Below are positions 40,023-48,818 of a stretch of DNA of 64,000 bases, one piece after another; position 1 is the first letter of the stretch; each line of letters starts with the position of its first letter. This stretch comes from an uncultured Bacteroidales bacterium (GTDB lineage Bacteria > Bacteroidota > Bacteroidia > Bacteroidales > UBA932). A program made the position numbers and the translations under genes. The notes under the pieces were generated by a model. The model made no database searches, was not told the origin of the DNA, and saw only the letters and a program-made list of their open reading frames with translations. The stretch lies in contig CAKVDS010000006.1 of assembly GCA_934726455.1 (NCBI GenBank), positions 7,147 through 71,146 on the forward strand, read 5' to 3'.

Positions 40023-42708
40023 TATATTATTGCTGTTTACGTTCCTCCTCTTCGCGTTCAGCGCTTTCGCCCAGCAGGGTTCGGGCATTCAGAAGTACTT
40101 GAATGTCAAGATTGAGGCGACGGTGCTCGATTCGCTCAGCAGAGAGCCTGTCGAGTTCGCTTCATCATATATCACAAAGCAGGGGGACAGCACCATACTC
40201 AGTTTTACAATGTCTGCCGGAGATGGCAAAGTCAGCTTCGACAATGTGGCGAAAGGCAAGTATGTGCTTTATGTTGAGCAGCTTGGCTACAAACCATTCG
40301 CCCTGTCGTTTTCTACCCCGGACAGCGCATTCGGAACCTATGACCTCGGGCAACTGCTGATCAGCCCCGACCCCGAGACATTGGAGGCGGCAAGAGTGAC
40401 AGGAGACGCCTCCCCGATAACCATAATCAAAGACACTGTCGTCTATAACGCCGGCTCATACAAGGTAGGCGAAAACGCAAAACTCGGCGAACTCCTCTCC
40501 AAGATGCCGGGCATCAAGGTCGAAGGCTCCAGCGTGACAGTGGGAGGCTCACCTGTACGCAACATCACGATAGGCGGGCGGACATTCTTCCTCGATGACC
40601 CTATGGTCGCCGTCAACAATATACCGGCGCGAATTGTCCGCAATGTCAAGGTGTACGACAAGACTCCCGAAACTGAAGGCGGGATGGTCTCCGATACACA
40701 GAAAGAGACGGTGATGGATGTGGCGCTGAAGCCCGAATACGAAGACGGCTTTTTCGGCAACGCCAGTGCTTCTGCGGCTTATGAAAAAGAACTTCTTGGC
40801 AACGGGGAGCTGATGCTGTCACGCTTCTCCCCGAAAGAGCAGATCACGGCACTTGCCAATTACAAGTCTGTCGCAGACCCTTTCTCCGGCAACAGCCAGA
40901 TCATAAGGGGAGGTCAGACCCTTTCCCCGGGCAGGCTCACCGCAAGCGATGGCAGAGAGCGCAGTGCCTTGGCCGGCATCAACCTCGATACGGACCGATT
41001 CCAGAAGATTAAACTTGACGGCTCCGTAAAATATGACTACAGCAGCAAGACGGTAGCAGACACCATTAACCGTAGTTTTATAGCCGGGGAAAAACTGGCC
41101 GAAGAGGAGGAATTGCTCTCCGGGGTCACCGGCAGCCATGCCGTGAGCGGAAACATCCGGTTAGGCAACAAGAACAAATCCCGTTACAATTTGAGTGTCA
41201 ACATCTCCGGCTCCTACAGCAGGTCCGATGAATCCTCCATGTCTCAGACAGGAAATGCTCCCACCTACGGCAGTTCGTTCAGCGGCGACCAGCTGTACGG
41301 CAACGCATCGACAGTCATCACTCTGCCCAAACTCGGCAAGCCTGGACGTTTCGCCATGATGAGTTTCAATCTTTCCGGGGAGATGTCCGAAGGCCATGGC
41401 GCAGACGGCAGCATAAGCTACAAGAATTCACGGGACAATGCCGGTGGACGCCTGTTTGTCAACTACGTCGAACCGCTCACGGAAAAACTGTCCTTGCAGG
41501 CAAAAGTGAATGCCAGCCTCAGTCTCTCGGATTTCACCAGGACAGCGGATCAAGAATTCTATAGCTACACAGACAGTTATTCTTCTGTCTCCATGTCGCA
41601 GTCATTGAGGGTGAGATTGAGCATAGTTGGAGGAGAACTGTATGCCGGGGCGGATCTGAGCCAGTCAAGGCTCCGGGGAGATTGGGAGAACCGCATCAGC
41701 CCGAATATCGAATATAATTACAAAAAGTCGAACTGGACACTGACATTCCAGACGGACAGCTATATGTCATCGCCTTATACGGACTATCTGGTGTCCGCGC
41801 TCGACCTTTCCGATCCGACATGCACATTCGTCGGGAATCCGGCCATGAAGTCAAGTTACATCTGGTCAGCCAATATCCGGAGCCGATACAACGACCGCAA
41901 GAAGAAAAGGACGTTCACTGCCCGGGCCGGCGGCACCATGATGCAGAACCCGACGGCAAACCTTATATGGTATGGCGCTTCAGGTCAAAGATTCAGCCGT
42001 CCGGTGAGCATGGACTCCCCACAGACGAGAATATCTGCAAGCCTGACAGCGACAACGCCTCTGGATGGAGCTGCAAAGTGGATGTTTGACATCAGCCCTA
42101 CGTTCTCCGGCCAGTTTGCCCAAAGCCTTCTTGTGGGGTCCGTATATTCCGGAGACGTCAGCTATGAAGCCTTGTCCGGGTGGCTTGAAAACAGTGCCGC
42201 TATTGAAAAATCCGACCTTGTCAATTGCAACTACGGGATCAGTCTCGGCCTGCAGGGCAGTTTTTCCGCCATCAGCCTGCAAGCCAAAGCGGATTGGAAC
42301 TACCGCGACTACCGCTGGGCGGAAGAATCTCTTCTCAACAGGCAGGTGCACGATGGCTCGTTCAAATTCGAGGCGCTCTATCGTCCCGGAGCAGGGTGGG
42401 AGATGCAGGGAAAAGTGGAACAACTTGTATATCTGGGTTATCCTGAAGGGCTTACGCGACCGGAGACAATCCTCAGCCTGCGTATTTCCAAGAGTTTCGG
42501 CCCGGTGGGCGTCAGCCTGAGCGGCGCGGATCTGCTTGATTCGCGCGGGGCGTTCACCTATAGTCCAGGAGCCACAATGACTGAATATACCCATTCCGCC
42601 CACTTTGGCCGTACTGTCATGATAGGTATCGCCCTTGATTTCGGCAAGTTCTCGGCTGTCAAAGCCGCCAAGGCGAATATGGCCGCCAGCGAGATAATGA
42701 TGTATTAG
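40003..42708 (+). CDS. Outer membrane beta-barrel protein with N-terminal carboxypeptidase-regulatory-like domain
   Basis: This protein of about 901 residues starts with a signal peptide (L-L-L-F-T-F-L-L-F-A-F-S-A-F-A, then QQ). A carboxypeptidase-regulatory-like beta-sandwich follows (about 35-115, V-L-D-S-L-S-R-E-P-V-E-F-A), then a plug-like region (L-L-S-K-M-P-G-I-K-V-E-G) and a large barrel with many alternating strands. It resembles the TonB-receptor-like outer membrane family of Bacteroidota (OMP_b-brl_3). A canonical TonB box is not evident. The cargo is unknown. The ATG at 40003 lies inside the end of the zinc-ribbon gene. The stop overlaps the miaA stop (TTAG). Confidence 0.82.
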   Translation: MGALRSNILLLFTFLLFAFSAFAQQGSGIQKYLNVKIEATVLDSLSREPVEFASSYITKQGDSTILSFTMSAGDGKVSFDNVAKGKYVLYVEQLGYKPFALSFSTPDSAFGTYDLGQLLISPDPETLEAARVTGDASPITIIKDTVVYNAGSYKVGENAKLGELLSKMPGIKVEGSSVTVGGSPVRNITIGGRTFFLDDPMVAVNNIPARIVRNVKVYDKTPETEGGMVSDTQKETVMDVALKPEYEDGFFGNASASAAYEKELLGNGELMLSRFSPKEQITALANYKSVADPFSGNSQIIRGGQTLSPGRLTASDGRERSALAGINLDTDRFQKIKLDGSVKYDYSSKTVADTINRSFIAGEKLAEEEELLSGVTGSHAVSGNIRLGNKNKSRYNLSVNISGSYSRSDESSMSQTGNAPTYGSSFSGDQLYGNASTVITLPKLGKPGRFAMMSFNLSGEMSEGHGADGSISYKNSRDNAGGRLFVNYVEPLTEKLSLQAKVNASLSLSDFTRTADQEFYSYTDSYSSVSMSQSLRVRLSIVGGELYAGADLSQSRLRGDWENRISPNIEYNYKKSNWTLTFQTDSYMSSPYTDYLVSALDLSDPTCTFVGNPAMKSSYIWSANIRSRYNDRKKKRTFTARAGGTMMQNPTANLIWYGASGQRFSRPVSMDSPQTRISASLTATTPLDGAAKWMFDISPTFSGQFAQSLLVGSVYSGDVSYEALSGWLENSAAIEKSDLVNCNYGISLGLQGSFSAISLQAKADWNYRDYRWAEESLLNRQVHDGSFKFEALYRPGAGWEMQGKVEQLVYLGYPEGLTRPETILSLRISKSFGPVGVSLSGADLLDSRGAFTYSPGATMTEYTHSAHFGRTVMIGIALDFGKFSAVKAAKANMAASEIMMY

Positions 42709-43571
42709 ACCTCCACCCAGTGGATGCGGACACCGCTGCGCTCCATGCCCCGGAACCAGGTCATCTGGCGCTTGGCGAACTGGTGGATGGCGATGGCGAG
42801 TTTCTCGCGCATCTGCCCGTAGCTGAGTTGGCCCAGAAGATATAGTGTAACGAACTTGTACTCAAGTCCATACGAAATAAGCGTCTCTGCCGGCACTCCG
42901 CTGTCAAGCAGCCCTTGGATTTCCTCCACCATCCCCTCTTTGAGACGGGCGTCCAGCCGGCGGTCAATCCTCTCGTTGCGCACCTCGCGTGAGACGAGTG
43001 TCCCGATAAAATAAGGATGCTGTGGCAGACCCTCAGCCCTGGACGGGCCACGCTCCGCGCTCAAGGCCGACTTGCTTGAGAAATCGTAGCCGGCGGTGAC
43101 GGCGTTGATATACATTCCCGTGCCCCCGCACAGTATGGGCACCATGCTCCGGGAGCGTATATCCGCCCATGCCCTGCGGAAATCCTGCTGATACTGGAAG
43201 ACGTTGTATTGCGCCCCGGCGGGGAGGATGTCTATGAGATGATATGGGACATCCCCGTATTCGGATAGATCCTTGCCCGTGCCGATGTCCATACCTTTAT
43301 ATACTTGGCGCGAGTCGGCGGAGATGATTTCTGCACCTTCTATTATTGGGCTGTCAGTCATCCGGCCGGGACAGCCTTCGAAAAGCCCGAGGGCTGCGCA
43401 GGCGTTGATCTCGTTTGCAAGCTGCACTGCATAGCGCGTCTTGCCGGAAGCTGTCGGGCCGAGCACTACCACCAGATCCACTTGCCCGTCAATATATTCG
43501 CGGGCAAGAGCGCCGAAGTCAATCTCCTCCGGCTCCGGCAACTCGGCTATGACAGGCTTGCGCTGCGGCAT
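42705..43571 (-). CDS. miaA: tRNA dimethylallyltransferase
   Basis: This 288-residue enzyme adds a dimethylallyl group to A37 of tRNAs reading UNN codons. The P-loop G-P-T-A-S-G-K-T (38-45), A-E-I-I-S-A-D-S-R-Q-V-Y-K-G-M-D-I-G-T-G-K, G-G-T-G-M-Y-I-N-A-V and the C-terminal R-Q-M-T-W-F-R match the family. About 33 extra residues precede the P-loop. About 20 residues including C-P-G-R-M-T-D-S-P are inserted between the P-loop helix and A-E-I-I-S-A-D. The enzyme is somewhat shorter at the C-terminus than E. coli MiaA. It lies 7 bp downstream of smpB. Confidence 0.9.
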   Translation of the reverse strand: MPQRKPVIAELPEPEEIDFGALAREYIDGQVDLVVVLGPTASGKTRYAVQLANEINACAALGLFEGCPGRMTDSPIIEGAEIISADSRQVYKGMDIGTGKDLSEYGDVPYHLIDILPAGAQYNVFQYQQDFRRAWADIRSRSMVPILCGGTGMYINAVTAGYDFSSKSALSAERGPSRAEGLPQHPYFIGTLVSREVRNERIDRRLDARLKEGMVEEIQGLLDSGVPAETLISYGLEYKFVTLYLLGQLSYGQMREKLAIAIHQFAKRQMTWFRGMERSGVRIHWVEV

Positions 43572-43578
43572 GTCAAGA

Positions 43579-44034
43579 CTATTCTCTTTCGAGTTCGCGC
43601 CTGATGTCCTTCTCCTTGATGCTGGCGCGCTTGTCGTATTCTTTCTTTCCCTTGGCGAGGGCGATGTGGACCTTGGCGTAGCCGTTGTCGGAGATGAAGA
43701 CTCTCGTGGCCACGATGGTCAGGCCCTTGGTCTTGACGGCCTGCGCGAGGTGTCGGAGTTCGCGGGCGGTGAGCAGCAGTTTGCGGTCGCGCATCGGCTC
43801 ATGGCTGCTCCAGGCCGAGGCCCAGAAGTAGGTGGCGATGTTCATCCCGCGCAGGTACAGTTCTCCGCCGGAGAAGTAGCAGTAGGCGTCCTGGAGCGAT
43901 GCCTTGCCGGCGCGGATGGACTTTATCTCCGTGCCTACCAGCACAATGCCGGCATCGTACTGCTCCAGAAACTCGTACTCGAACGAGGCTTTCTTGTTGT
44001 TTATGTTGACCTTGGGGGCCTTGTCCCGTTTCAT
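43579..44034 (-). CDS. smpB: SsrA-binding protein SmpB
   Basis: This 151-residue protein binds tmRNA for ribosome rescue. Typical blocks are N-K-K-A-S-F-E-Y-E-F-L-E-x-Y-D-A-G-I-V-L-V-G-T-E-I-K-S-I-R, R-G-M-N-I-A-T-Y (normally M-x-I-x-x-Y), R-x-R-K-L-L-L and the basic tail K-G-K-K-E-Y-D-K-R-A-S-I-K. It overlaps metK by 4 bp, so SAM-dependent control of metK may also reach smpB and miaA. Confidence 0.95.
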   Translation of the reverse strand: MKRDKAPKVNINNKKASFEYEFLEQYDAGIVLVGTEIKSIRAGKASLQDAYCYFSGGELYLRGMNIATYFWASAWSSHEPMRDRKLLLTARELRHLAQAVKTKGLTIVATRVFISDNGYAKVHIALAKGKKEYDKRASIKEKDIRRELERE

Positions 44035-45266
44035 AGCCCGAATTCTTTTTTGATGCGCTCCACGCTGTCAAGTTTCTCCCAGCCGAAGAACTGCATCCCG
44101 TCCTTGACGTAAGGCTCGCGCCCGAAGTGGCCGTAGGCTGCACATGGCTCGTAGATAGGATTCTTGAGCTGGAAGCGCTCTATGATGGCTGCCGGACGCA
44201 GGTCGAAGAGATCCGGGATCCTGCTGGCTATGAACGCGTCGGCTTCCTGTCCGGAGTGTCCCGGGATGGATGCCGTGCCGTAAGTGTCGACGAAAACGCT
44301 CACCGGTTCGGCAACTCCGATGGCGTATGAGACCTGCACGAGGCATTCTTTGGCGACTCCCGCCGCCACGAGGTTCTTGGCTATGTGTCTTGCCGCGTAG
44401 GCTGCGGAACGGTCCACCTTGGACGGGTCCTTGCCTGAGAATGCGCCGCCGCCGTGGGCTCCGCGTCCGCCGTAGGTGTCAACTATGATTTTGCGCCCTG
44501 TAAGACCGGTGTCGCCGGCAGGGCCGCCGATGACGAACTTGCCGGTAGGGTTGACGTGGAGTATGAACTTGCCGTCGAAGAGACGGGCCGTCTTCTCCGG
44601 AAGGGAGGCTATGAGTCTCGGAATCACGATTTCGCGCACGTCTTTCTCGATGCGGTCGTGCATCTGCTCATCCGTGCCGAACTCGTCGTGCTGGGTGCTC
44701 AATACGATGGTATGCACGCGCAGCGGCTTGTGCTTCTCCGAGAATTCCACGGTGAACTGGGACTTGGCGTCCGGGCGGAGGTATGGCATCAGCTCCGGTT
44801 CGTTGTGGCGTATGTCGGAAAGGACGAGGAGCATCTTGTGGGCGAGCGACAGGGCGAGAGGCATGTATTCCTCGGTGTCGATGCTGGCATAGCCGAACAT
44901 CATGCCCTGATCTCCGGCTCCCTGTTCGAGCGGCTCGGAGCGGACTACACCGCGGTTGATGTCGGCGCTCTGCTCGTGGATGGTGGAGATGATGCCGCAG
45001 GAGGAGGCGTCGAAGCCGTATTCGGCCTTGGTGTAGCCGATCTTCCTGATGACACGGCGTGCTACGGCGGGGATGTCCACGTATGCGTCTTCGCTGCGCA
45101 CTTCACCGCCCACGACCACGAGGCCTGCGGTGCAGAAAGTCTCGCACGCCACTTTGGCTTCCTTGTCTTGGCGGAGGAATTCGTCTAAGATTGCATCTGA
45201 AATCTGGTCAGCGACCTTGTCGGGATGACCTTCGGAGACTGACTCCGATGTGAAAAGGTAGTTCAT
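44031..45266 (-). CDS. metK: S-adenosylmethionine synthetase
   Basis: This 411-residue enzyme makes SAM from methionine and ATP. It has S-E-S-V-S-E-G-H-P-D-K-V-A-D-Q-I-S-D near the N-terminus, G-E-V-R-S-E-D-A-Y-V-D, the P-loop-like G-G-A-F-S-G-K-D-P-S-K-V-D-R-S and D-T-Y-G-G-R-G-A-H-G-G. The ATG at 45266 (MNYLFTSES) is the start; the three codons before it belong to the riboswitch 3' end. A SAM-II riboswitch precedes the gene, giving feedback control. It is the first gene of metK-smpB-miaA. Confidence 0.96.
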   Translation of the reverse strand: MNYLFTSESVSEGHPDKVADQISDAILDEFLRQDKEAKVACETFCTAGLVVVGGEVRSEDAYVDIPAVARRVIRKIGYTKAEYGFDASSCGIISTIHEQSADINRGVVRSEPLEQGAGDQGMMFGYASIDTEEYMPLALSLAHKMLLVLSDIRHNEPELMPYLRPDAKSQFTVEFSEKHKPLRVHTIVLSTQHDEFGTDEQMHDRIEKDVREIVIPRLIASLPEKTARLFDGKFILHVNPTGKFVIGGPAGDTGLTGRKIIVDTYGGRGAHGGGAFSGKDPSKVDRSAAYAARHIAKNLVAAGVAKECLVQVSYAIGVAEPVSVFVDTYGTASIPGHSGQEADAFIASRIPDLFDLRPAAIIERFQLKNPIYEPCAAYGHFGREPYVKDGMQFFGWEKLDSVERIKKEFGL

Positions 45267-45317
45267 TTTTAGCATTTTTTAATACGAGGTTGCAAGCATA
45301 CAAATCTTTCCTCGTAG
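45267..45317 (-). ncRNA. SAM-II riboswitch upstream of metK
   Basis: On the minus strand P1 is (C)TACGAGG (45317-45310) pairing with CCTCGTA (45289-45283). The 20-nt loop between them carries GATTT and ends in CTTGCAA just before the P1 3' strand. An A-rich stretch and the conserved GCTAAA (45273-45268) follow. These elements and their order match the SAM-II class pseudoknot. A short GTAT/ATGC pairing between loop and 3' segment is possible. The start codon follows GCTAAA almost at once, so SAM binding should hide the initiation region and block translation. Confidence 0.8.
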
Positions 45318-45328
45318 TTTTTCGGCTG

Positions 45329-45336
45329 CAAATATA
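45329..45336 (-). promoter_or_regulatory. -7 box TATATTTG for metK
   Basis: The minus strand reads TATATTTG; transcription would start a few bases before the riboswitch. The -33 element is weak. Confidence 0.5.
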
Positions 45337-45367
45337 ACAATAAATTAACATATCCCAGCCCGAAATG

Positions 45368-45459
45368 TTTGGCCGATTGCCGGGGAAACATTACCTTTGC
45401 GGCGTTTTTTAGCAGTGATGAATAGAAAAAGTCAAAATACCGATAAATTCGTATATTTG
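45368..45459 (+). promoter_or_regulatory. One or two promoters for the Oar-like receptor gene
   Basis: TTTG (45368-45371), a 20-bp spacer and TACCTTTG (45392-45399) form a full match. A second -7 box TATATTTG (45452-45459) lies 38 nt before the ATG but lacks a TTTG partner. The 5' leader would be about 95 or 35 nt. Confidence 0.6.
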
Positions 45460-45497
45460 TGCGCGGAAAATCTATCACTTTATTATTATAAAACGGT

Positions 45498-48400
45498 ATG
45501 AAAAAAACAATCAAAAGCCTTTTGCTGTCTTTTGCGGCAATGCTTTTCGTCATCTCGGCTTCGGCTCAGGTGACTACCTCATCCCTGAACGGTCAGGTGA
45601 CTGACTCCAAGGGTGAGACTCTGCCGGGCGCGGCCGTGGTCGCAGTCCACACGCCTTCAGGTACACAGTACCATGCGATTGTCAACGCTGAAGGCCGCTA
45701 TTTCATCAACGGTATGCGTGCCGGCGGTCCTTACACCGTAGAGGTGAGCTGCCTTGGTTACCAGACCGTGACTTTCACCGATGTCACTCTCCAGCTCGGT
45801 GAGCCTGCGCAGCTTGACGCTTTCCTCAATGACGACAAGGAGATGCTTTCCGAGGCCATCGTGGTATCTTCAGCAGCTTCCAAGTTCGCCATCGAGAAGA
45901 CCGGTGCTTCAACCAACATCACCAGCCGTCAGATTACTTCTCTTCCTAATGTGAGCAGGAGCATTACCGACCTCACCCGTCTTTCTCCTTACGGCGGTGA
46001 CGGCATGACCTTCAGCGGCTCTGACGGACGTACGGCCAATGTGACTGTGGACGGTGCCGACTTCAACAATAACTTCGGTCTTAACGATGGTCTTCCTGGT
46101 GGCGGCAATCCTATCTCAATAGATGCCATCGAGGAGGCTCAGGTCGTGATATCCCCTTATGATGTCCGCCAGACCAACTTCATCGGAGGCGGTATGAACA
46201 TGGTGACCAAATCCGGTACCAACACCCTCAGGGGATCCGCCTACGTATATCACAACAACGAGAACATGCGCGGCAACACTGTTGCTGGCCAGGAGATAGT
46301 CGGAGCCCGTGACACAGACCGCAGCACCACCTACGGCTTCACCCTCGGCGGACCTATCGTCAAGAACAAGCTCTTCTTCTTCGTCAATGCCGAATACACC
46401 AAGTCTCCTTCAGTTGCAGTGCGCTGGAGGGCTTCAGAGGACGGCCAGGGTGACGAGACCAAGTATCTCTCTTACGCCTCAGTAGCCGATATGGAGAGGG
46501 TCTCCGCCTTTGTAAAGGAGAAGTACGGTTATGACACCGGTTCCTATACAGACTTCCCTTCCGATGAGAGCAACCAGAAGATTCTTGCCCGCATCGACTG
46601 GAACATCAACGACAACAACAAGTTGGCCCTGCGTTACAACTACACCAACAACTCATATTGGCAGAGGCCTAACGACTCTTCTATGGATGGCGGTACACGT
46701 TCTCCGTATAGCCGAACCTCCCTCTACTCAATGTCTTATGCGAACTCCATGTACTCGATGAACAATCTTGTGCATACCGCATCCCTTGACCTCAACAGCA
46801 AGATTTCCGACAGGCTCAGCAACCAGTTCCTTGCCACCTTCTCAAAGCTTGACGATGTGCGCGGTTCCAACTCCGAGGAGTTCCCGTTCATCGACATCCA
46901 GGACGGCAGCGGCAACAACGTGCAGTACATGTCACTCGGTTACGAGCTTTTCACCAAGAACAATGCTGTGCACAATACCGTGCTCAACATCAAGGACGAC
47001 CTCACATATTACTACGGCAACCATAAGATCATGGGCGGCGTAAGCTATGAGTACCAGATGGCCGACAACGCCTACATGCGCAACGGTACCGGTTACTACC
47101 GCTACGCCAGCGTCGATGACTTCATCAACGGCGCAGCTCCTGAGGTTGTCTGCCTTACCTACGGCTACGATGGCGAGACCAATCCTGCCGCCCGTGTAAG
47201 GTTCAACAAGCTCGGCGCATACGTACAGGATGACTGGAACGTGACTCCGAACTTCAAACTCACCGCAGGTCTTCGTCTTGACGGTCTCTTCTTCGACAAC
47301 TCAGACCTTATGACCAACAACGCCATCCTTGCTCTCACCTATTATGACAGCAAGGGCAATGAGCGTCACATCGACACCGGCACCTGGCCGAAGGGCAGGG
47401 TGACCGTATCCCCTCGTATCGGCTTCAACTGGGATGTCTTCGGCAACAAGGTTCTCAAAGTACGCGGCGGTACCGGCTTCTTCTCAGGCCGTCTGCCTCT
47501 CGTGTTCTTCACCAACATGCCTACCAACTCCGGTATGGTTCAGTATCAGGCCCAGCTCAATGCGAAGAACAAGTTGCCTAATGGTCAAAATATTGACATG
47601 AACGCGTTTGCTGGCGGTCTCGTTACAGACGCCAACGGAAAGGCTACCACTGCCGCCCTCTACGACAAGCTCGTCTCAATGGGCTATCCGAGCACCATCA
47701 CCCCTGAGACCGGCACCAAGCCGTCTTCAATCTCTGCTGTTGACCCTAATTTCAAGATGCCTCAGGTATGGAAGACCTCCCTGGCCATCGACTACAGTTT
47801 CCCGACCTCATTCCCGTTCTCTGTGACTGCTGAAGGTATCTTCAACAAGACCATCAACGGTGTGATGGTATCTGACTGGAGCATGATGCCTGTCGAGGGC
47901 TTTGCAAGGTTCAATGGCGCTGACAACCGTCCTGTGTTCCCTTCACCGTTCCGCAACGGCACCAAGGCCTTCGTGCTTGAGAACACCAACAAGGGCTACG
48001 GCTACTTCGCCAGCCTCACCGTCAACATGCGTCCGGTGGAGAACCTCTCTTTCATGGCTTCCTACACCCGCTCAGCTTCCAAGGAGATCACCAGCATGCC
48101 TGGCTCCGCAGCCGAGTCCGCATTCACTTATGTGCCTACCTACGAGGGGCCTAACAACATCAAGCTCCACAACTCAAAGAATGTGGTTCCGGATCGTGTT
48201 GTTGCTTCCCTTACCTACGATGACAAGAGCAACAACCACTACAGCTTCATCTACGAGGCCAAGAGGGGCGGATACAACTACTCTTACATGCTTGCCAACG
48301 ATATGAACGGAGACGGCTACAGCTACGATGCTCTCTACATCCCTACCGACGAGCAGGTGGCCAACAACGAGTTCCGCTTCGTCTCAGAGGACGACAAGAC

Positions 48401-48800
48401 CCGCTTCATGGACTATGTCCACAAGGACAGCTACCTCAGCAAGCATCAGGGCGAATATGCCGAGGCTTACAGCGTATACTCTCCTTGGTTCCACAGGCTT
48501 GACTTCAGCTACAAGCACGACTTCAAGGTACGTGTAGGCGGCAGCACCAACACCCTGCAGCTCAACCTCGACATCAAGAACGTGCTCAACCTCTTCAACT
48601 CCAACTGGGGCGTGATGAAGGTCATCAACCCTGATATCACCGATGCACGTATCCTCAAATACGAGGGTGCAGACGCTGAGGGTTATGCAACTTTCTCTAC
48701 TCCTAAGGCCGTCAGCGGAAGTCTTGAGACATTCACTCCTAACTACGTTATCGGCCAGTGCTGGTACGCTTCTGTGGGCATTAAGTATTTGTTTAACTAA
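45498..48800 (+). CDS. Oar-like TonB-dependent outer membrane receptor
   Basis: This 1100-residue protein has a signal peptide (ends S-A-S-A, then Q), a carboxypeptidase-regulatory-like domain (about 28-115, L-N-G-Q-V-T-D-S-K-G-E-T-L-P-G-A), a plug domain (I-T-S-L-P-N-V-S-R-S-I-T-D-L-T-R-L-S-P) and a barrel to the C-terminus. The plug pattern S-G-S-D-G-R-T-A-N-V-T-V-D-G-A and N-M-V-T-K-S-G-T-N identify the Oar/TonB-receptor group rather than SusC. Codon use is strongly biased to preferred codons, which hints at high expression. The BACON/OB lipoprotein gene starts 18 bp downstream, so the two may form a receptor-lipoprotein pair like SusC/SusD. The ligand is unknown. Confidence 0.85.
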   Translation: MKKTIKSLLLSFAAMLFVISASAQVTTSSLNGQVTDSKGETLPGAAVVAVHTPSGTQYHAIVNAEGRYFINGMRAGGPYTVEVSCLGYQTVTFTDVTLQLGEPAQLDAFLNDDKEMLSEAIVVSSAASKFAIEKTGASTNITSRQITSLPNVSRSITDLTRLSPYGGDGMTFSGSDGRTANVTVDGADFNNNFGLNDGLPGGGNPISIDAIEEAQVVISPYDVRQTNFIGGGMNMVTKSGTNTLRGSAYVYHNNENMRGNTVAGQEIVGARDTDRSTTYGFTLGGPIVKNKLFFFVNAEYTKSPSVAVRWRASEDGQGDETKYLSYASVADMERVSAFVKEKYGYDTGSYTDFPSDESNQKILARIDWNINDNNKLALRYNYTNNSYWQRPNDSSMDGGTRSPYSRTSLYSMSYANSMYSMNNLVHTASLDLNSKISDRLSNQFLATFSKLDDVRGSNSEEFPFIDIQDGSGNNVQYMSLGYELFTKNNAVHNTVLNIKDDLTYYYGNHKIMGGVSYEYQMADNAYMRNGTGYYRYASVDDFINGAAPEVVCLTYGYDGETNPAARVRFNKLGAYVQDDWNVTPNFKLTAGLRLDGLFFDNSDLMTNNAILALTYYDSKGNERHIDTGTWPKGRVTVSPRIGFNWDVFGNKVLKVRGGTGFFSGRLPLVFFTNMPTNSGMVQYQAQLNAKNKLPNGQNIDMNAFAGGLVTDANGKATTAALYDKLVSMGYPSTITPETGTKPSSISAVDPNFKMPQVWKTSLAIDYSFPTSFPFSVTAEGIFNKTINGVMVSDWSMMPVEGFARFNGADNRPVFPSPFRNGTKAFVLENTNKGYGYFASLTVNMRPVENLSFMASYTRSASKEITSMPGSAAESAFTYVPTYEGPNNIKLHNSKNVVPDRVVASLTYDDKSNNHYSFIYEAKRGGYNYSYMLANDMNGDGYSYDALYIPTDEQVANNEFRFVSEDDKTRFMDYVHKDSYLSKHQGEYAEAYSVYSPWFHRLDFSYKHDFKVRVGGSTNTLQLNLDIKNVLNLFNSNWGVMKVINPDITDARILKYEGADAEGYATFSTPKAVSGSLETFTPNYVIGQCWYASVGIKYLFN

Positions 48801-48818
48801 TTTTCAGTGCAGAATAAT

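Noticed and set aside
45498..48800. SusC-type glycan receptor with SusD partner
   Set aside because: The plug and motif pattern fit the Oar group, and the following lipoprotein lacks the helical SusD fold.
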